From an uncultured Hyphomicrobiales bacterium (GTDB lineage: Bacteria; Pseudomonadota; Alphaproteobacteria; Rhizobiales; Rhizobiaceae), in contig CALUBX010000155.1 of assembly GCA_943914405.1 (NCBI GenBank), positions 1-11,188 on the forward strand: a stretch of 11,188 nucleotides of DNA, read 5' to 3'. A program made the position numbers and the translations under genes. The stretch's first letter is position 1; every line of letters starts with the position of its first letter. The notes beneath the pieces were generated by a model. It did not search any database, had not been told where the DNA came from, and worked only from the letters and a program-made list of their open reading frames with translations. Below are positions 6,031 to 11,188 of this stretch, one piece after another.

Positions 6031-6040
6031 GTCTATAGAC
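6031..6040. promoter_or_regulatory. Palindrome over the likely bioMNY -10 region (candidate operator)
   Basis: GTCTATAGAC is a perfect 10-bp palindrome between the divergent bioM and glycosylase genes. Read toward bioM it contains TATAGA (6032-6037), usable as a -10 box, which would give a transcript start near 6025 and a leader of about 20 bases with the GGGAG site. No good -35 hexamer is seen at 16-18 bases. Alphaproteobacterial BioR boxes have the form TTATMKATAA; aligned on its centre this site matches six of ten positions, so it is at best a diverged BioR-like site. Confidence 0.33.
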
Positions 6041-6080
6041 CGGTTGGGAGACAAGGGAAATGCAGAACTGAACGTGAACA

Positions 6081-6109
6081 TTGAATCCCGCAGCCCGTCA
6101 GCCTAGTCT
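6081..6109 (+). promoter_or_regulatory. Weak candidate promoter of the YcaQ-type glycosylase gene
   Basis: TTGAAT (6081-6086) and TAGTCT (6104-6109) are separated by 17 bases. The -35 matches four of six; the -10 matches only three. If used, transcription would begin near 6116, next to the ATG at 6117, which has no Shine-Dalgarno sequence. This would again be a leaderless message. Low confidence because the -10 box is poor. Confidence 0.22.
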
Positions 6110-6116
6110 GCTGGTC

Positions 6117-7310
6117 ATGGCGATTCTCATCCCGAACGAGCAGGCACGGAAAATCTTCATCGAGCGGCAGCAGCTTGCGCAGCCTCCCGGGCGTGCCTTG
6201 GGCAAGACAGGCCTGCTCCAGCTTATCGACGACCTCGGCTTCGTGCAGGTGGACAGTATTGCGACCATTGAGCGCGCCCACCACATGATTCTGTTCTCGC
6301 GCAGTCAGTCCTATCGCCCGCAGCACCTGACGGCGCTTCTGGAGAAAGACCGGGAGCTTTTCGAGCACTGGACCCACGACGCCTCCATCATCCCGTCGCG
6401 CTTTTTCCGCTACTGGAAGCACCGCTTCCGGCGCCGCGAACCTGTTATCGCCGAGCGGTGGAAGAAATGGCACGGTGAGGATTTCGATGCGGCCTTCGCC
6501 GACACCTTCCGGCACATTTCCGAGAGTGGCGCCATCATGTCGCGCGATATGAAGGCCGAGGACCATAAGTCCGGCGGCTGGTGGAATTGGCATCCCAACA
6601 AGACGGCGCTGGAATATTATTGGCACACGGGCAAGCTGGCGATTGTGGGAAGGCAGAATTTCCAGAAGATCTACGACCTGACCGAACGGGTCATCCCCGC
6701 TCCACATTTCGAGCCGGAGGTGACGGAAGAGGAATTTATCGACTGGGCCTGCCGCAGCGCGTTCGAAAGGCTCGGCTTCGCCACCTCTGGAGAGATCGCC
6801 GCCTTCTGGGACATCATCACGCCTGAGGAAGCGAAGGCCTGGGTGATGCGGCACCGCGGTGAACTGGTGGAGCTTGCGATCCAACCTGCCGATGGCAGCC
6901 GCCCCCGTCCGTCCTTCGCTCTGGAAGGCTTCCCCGAACGCCTTGGCGACATCCCCGATCCGCCTGGACGTGTGCGGGTTTTGAGCCCTTTCGATCCGCT
7001 TCTGCGTAACCGCGACCGTGCCGAGCGTCTGTTCAACTTCTTCTACAGGATCGAGATCTTTGTCCCCGAGCCGAAGCGGCAATACGGCTACTATGTTTTT
7101 CCTCTGATGGAGGGCGACAGGATGATCGGCCGCATCGACATGAAGGCGGACCGCAAGGCCGGAACCTTGGACGTCAAGCGTCTTTGGCTGGAGAAGGGCG
7201 TCCGGCCTTCCGCCGGCAGACTGGAGCGTCTCGACGCCGAGCTGAACCGGCTTGCCAAATTCGCCGGTGTCGAGGCGGTCGTGTATCAGGACGGCTGGCG
7301 CGAGCCCTGA
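6117..7310 (+). CDS. YcaQ/AlkZ-type DNA glycosylase (winged-helix, HTH_42 family)
   Basis: A 397-residue member of the YcaQ/AlkZ family. Characterised members excise bulky alkylated bases and unhook interstrand DNA crosslinks. Three winged-helix domains followed by a beta-barrel are expected. The catalytic Q-X-Q/D motif is visible as Gln44-Val45-Asp46 in LGFVQVDSI, the Q-X-D form found in E. coli YcaQ. Other family landmarks are ERAHHMILFSR, FEHWTHDASIIP, YWKHRFRR, and the C-terminal LSPFDPLLRNRDRAERLFNF and RIDMKADRKAGTLDVKRLWL. The ATG at 6117 is preferred over an in-frame TTG at 6081, because homology begins just after it and the TTG coincides with a possible -35 box. It is divergent from bioM and converges on glgB, with nine bases between stops. 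Function in DNA repair is inferred from the family. Confidence 0.9.
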   Translation: MAILIPNEQARKIFIERQQLAQPPGRALGKTGLLQLIDDLGFVQVDSIATIERAHHMILFSRSQSYRPQHLTALLEKDRELFEHWTHDASIIPSRFFRYWKHRFRRREPVIAERWKKWHGEDFDAAFADTFRHISESGAIMSRDMKAEDHKSGGWWNWHPNKTALEYYWHTGKLAIVGRQNFQKIYDLTERVIPAPHFEPEVTEEEFIDWACRSAFERLGFATSGEIAAFWDIITPEEAKAWVMRHRGELVELAIQPADGSRPRPSFALEGFPERLGDIPDPPGRVRVLSPFDPLLRNRDRAERLFNFFYRIEIFVPEPKRQYGYYVFPLMEGDRMIGRIDMKADRKAGTLDVKRLWLEKGVRPSAGRLERLDAELNRLAKFAGVEAVVYQDGWREP

Positions 7311-7319
7311 AGGCGGCCG

Positions 7320-9523
<2,204 letters not shown>

Positions 9524-9527
<4 letters not shown>

Positions 9528-11188
9528 GAATGGGTCTCCAGAAGGCGTGACGCGATGGCCGAGAAACCGGCAAGCGGAAGCGGAAGCCAATGAGGCCGGC
9601 TACGGACCTCATAGGCTATTTCGTAGGCTGCCTTTTCGAGAAGGAAGAGATCCAGAACGCGGCTACGCTCCTCATCGGCAATGCGCAGGTCATCCGAAAC
9701 CGCCGTTGCCTCGAAATAGGCGTTCAGGAAGGCGGGCTCGGCCATTTTGCTAAACCGGGCCACCAGTTCGTCATGGCGGGCATCCGCGACCTCGCTCACA
9801 AGTTCGCGGTCGAGATCGGCCGAGGCGGCGAGATAGCTCAGCGACCGAAGCAGGCCGGCCACGTCCCGCAGCGGGTTCGTCTTGGCGCGACGCTCGGACA
9901 GGTCGCGCGCAGGTTCGCCCTCGAAGTCAATGATGTAGGCATCGCCTTCAGCCACGAGAATCTGTCCGAGGTGGAAATCGCCGTGGTTGCGTGTCATCAG
10001 CGTCTCTTCAGCGGCGCTGGCGAAGCGTGAGGTGAGGCTCAGCAGCTCGTCCTGCCGTTCCAGAAGGGCGCGGGCTTCGGCCGCAGGGCCTTCCTTGAGC
10101 TCGCCGATCATCCGCTCCAGCATGGCAAGGCTGACCGAGATCTGGCCGCGGACCGCTTCGCTCCAGCTGCGCGCGTCTTCCGCCGTCGCGCGAACGGGGC
10201 GGAAGGCCTCATCCTCGGTCGGCTGCGCCAGTGCCACATGCAATTCTCCGAGACGGCGGCCCACGGTGGCGACGAAGTCGATCAGCGGCTTGAAGTGCTC
10301 ATCGGCGGCGTCACCCTCGAGGTTGTTGCCAATGATATCATCCATGGCGCGCCGCAGATTGCTGAGCATCCATGTCCAGGCGTCGCCCTGGTTGCGGATG
10401 GCCCGCTGGACGATGATCATCGTGTAGCGCTCGTCCTCTGGCGTGGTCTTTGCGACCTCGCCGAGAAGCTGGGCCGTGTTCTGATACCCGACCTCGGTGA
10501 GATAGCGCGTCATCTCCACTTCCGGGTGGATGCCGGGGAAGATGTGTCGGATCAGCTTTACCATGGCGATGTCGCCGAGGATCAGCGAGCTGTTGGATTG
10601 CTCGGCCGAAAGCCAGTGGACCGGTAGGTCATCATTCATGCTGATGCAGTCGAGCTGATCGGTGCCGATATATTCGAGCGTGCCGGCGCGGCCGGAAATT
10701 ACCGAGCGTTCGCAAAGGCCGCGCATGACGCCCCGGGCCAGCGCTTCGAGCGAAAAGCCATCGGTAAGGTAGCCGACGCGGCGCCCCTGCCGAATCCGGC
10801 CGAGCGCCAGCTGTTGAGCGAGGGCGCTCGGCTGTGTCTCGTCCCAGGCGACCGCAAGCGGCAGCAGATATGTGTCGGTCCGGTTGCCGAGATCGACCTC
10901 GAGTTCGCTGAGAAGAATGTTATGGGCAAACGCCATGGGCGTGGTAGCCGAAATGCGTGCCGATGCCACGCTTGCGCCCTTCGAGCCGAACCAGCGCCGC
11001 TTGGCAAGGTAGGGCGGTAGGATCTCGTTGGAGAGGGTTCCGGAAAGCCGCGGCTCGTCGGCGATCTCCTGCAGGTCGCGGCGAACCACCATGGTGACCA
11101 TGTCCTGCAGCTGCTCCGGTGGCTCTGTGCGCCAGGCGGGGCCATCGCTGCCGGCCGCCAGCTGGAACCAGAAGAAGCCATAGGGCGG
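9524..11188 (-). CDS. treS: Trehalose synthase-maltokinase fusion, C-terminal part (enters from right edge)
   Basis: The visible 554 residues begin with PPYGFFWFQL, the typical last strand of trehalose synthase (TreS). After a linker of about 40 residues they continue in frame into a full maltokinase (Mak/Pep2). TreS interconverts trehalose and maltose; Mak phosphorylates maltose to maltose-1-phosphate, the donor used by GlgE. Mak landmarks are the N-terminal cap LPPYLAKRRWFGSKG, the ATP-binding lobe with IAMVKLIRH and HPEVEMTRYL, the catalytic loop RNHGDFHLGQIL (HGDFHLGQ at 9962-9985), and the metal-binding IIDFEGEPARDLSERR. The frame stays open to the window edge, so the Met at 11101 is internal and not a start. 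The stop overlaps the glgB start by four bases. GlgE would be expected further upstream, outside the window. Confidence 0.94.

Noticed and set aside
9528..9590. Upstream ATG (9590) as the glgB start
   Set aside because: It would add 21 atypical residues and overlap the maltokinase by 67 bases; ATG 9527 has the GGAG site and the ATGA overlap.
11015..11101. Met at 11101 as the start of a stand-alone maltokinase
   Set aside because: The frame is open upstream to the window edge and encodes the TreS C-terminal strand, so this Met is internal to a fusion.

Overview
The window is chromosomal DNA of an alphaproteobacterium, most likely a member of the Rhizobiaceae (Rhizobium/Agrobacterium relatives). 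Base composition is GC-rich, genes are tightly packed with ATGA overlaps, and the gene content fits rhizobia: a TreS-maltokinase fusion coupled to glgB, a bioMNY biotin-uptake operon, an HDAC-like gene next to xseB, and dxs nearby. I see no rRNA, tRNA, CRISPR array, insertion sequence or origin.

Layout. (1) Positions 1-3557, all minus strand: an HDAC-family deacetylase, xseB (exonuclease VII small subunit), an mntA-like nucleotidyltransferase antitoxin, a broken hepT-like toxin, a pirin, and the first 195 codons of dxs, which runs off the left edge. (2) Positions 3706-4113, plus strand: a hotdog thioesterase divergent from the deacetylase. (3) Positions 4127-6005, minus strand: bioM-bioN-bioY, the energised ECF transporter for biotin. 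(4) Positions 6117-7310, plus strand: a YcaQ/AlkZ-type DNA glycosylase divergent from bioM. (5) Positions 7320-11188, minus strand: glgB preceded by the C-terminal part of a TreS-maltokinase fusion that enters from the right edge.

How the genes work together. TreS-Mak makes maltose from trehalose and phosphorylates it to maltose-1-phosphate. GlgE, not in the window, would polymerise that into alpha-1,4-glucan, and GlgB adds the alpha-1,6 branches. BioM and BioN form the ATPase/T-component engine that drives the biotin-binding membrane protein BioY. Dxs makes DXP, the first MEP-pathway intermediate and a thiamin/pyridoxal precursor.

The part that most repays a second look is the MNT/HEPN (MntA-HepT) toxin-antitoxin module inside the xseB-pirin-dxs run. 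Its antitoxin gene is intact. The toxin gene has a one-base deletion, and the conserved active-site His is replaced by Pro. The samples I counted there have lower GC than the neighbouring genes. The antitoxin also has a plausible promoter placed so that transcription would begin almost at its ATG. I found no convincing entirely new system; the rest is well-recognised housekeeping and storage metabolism.
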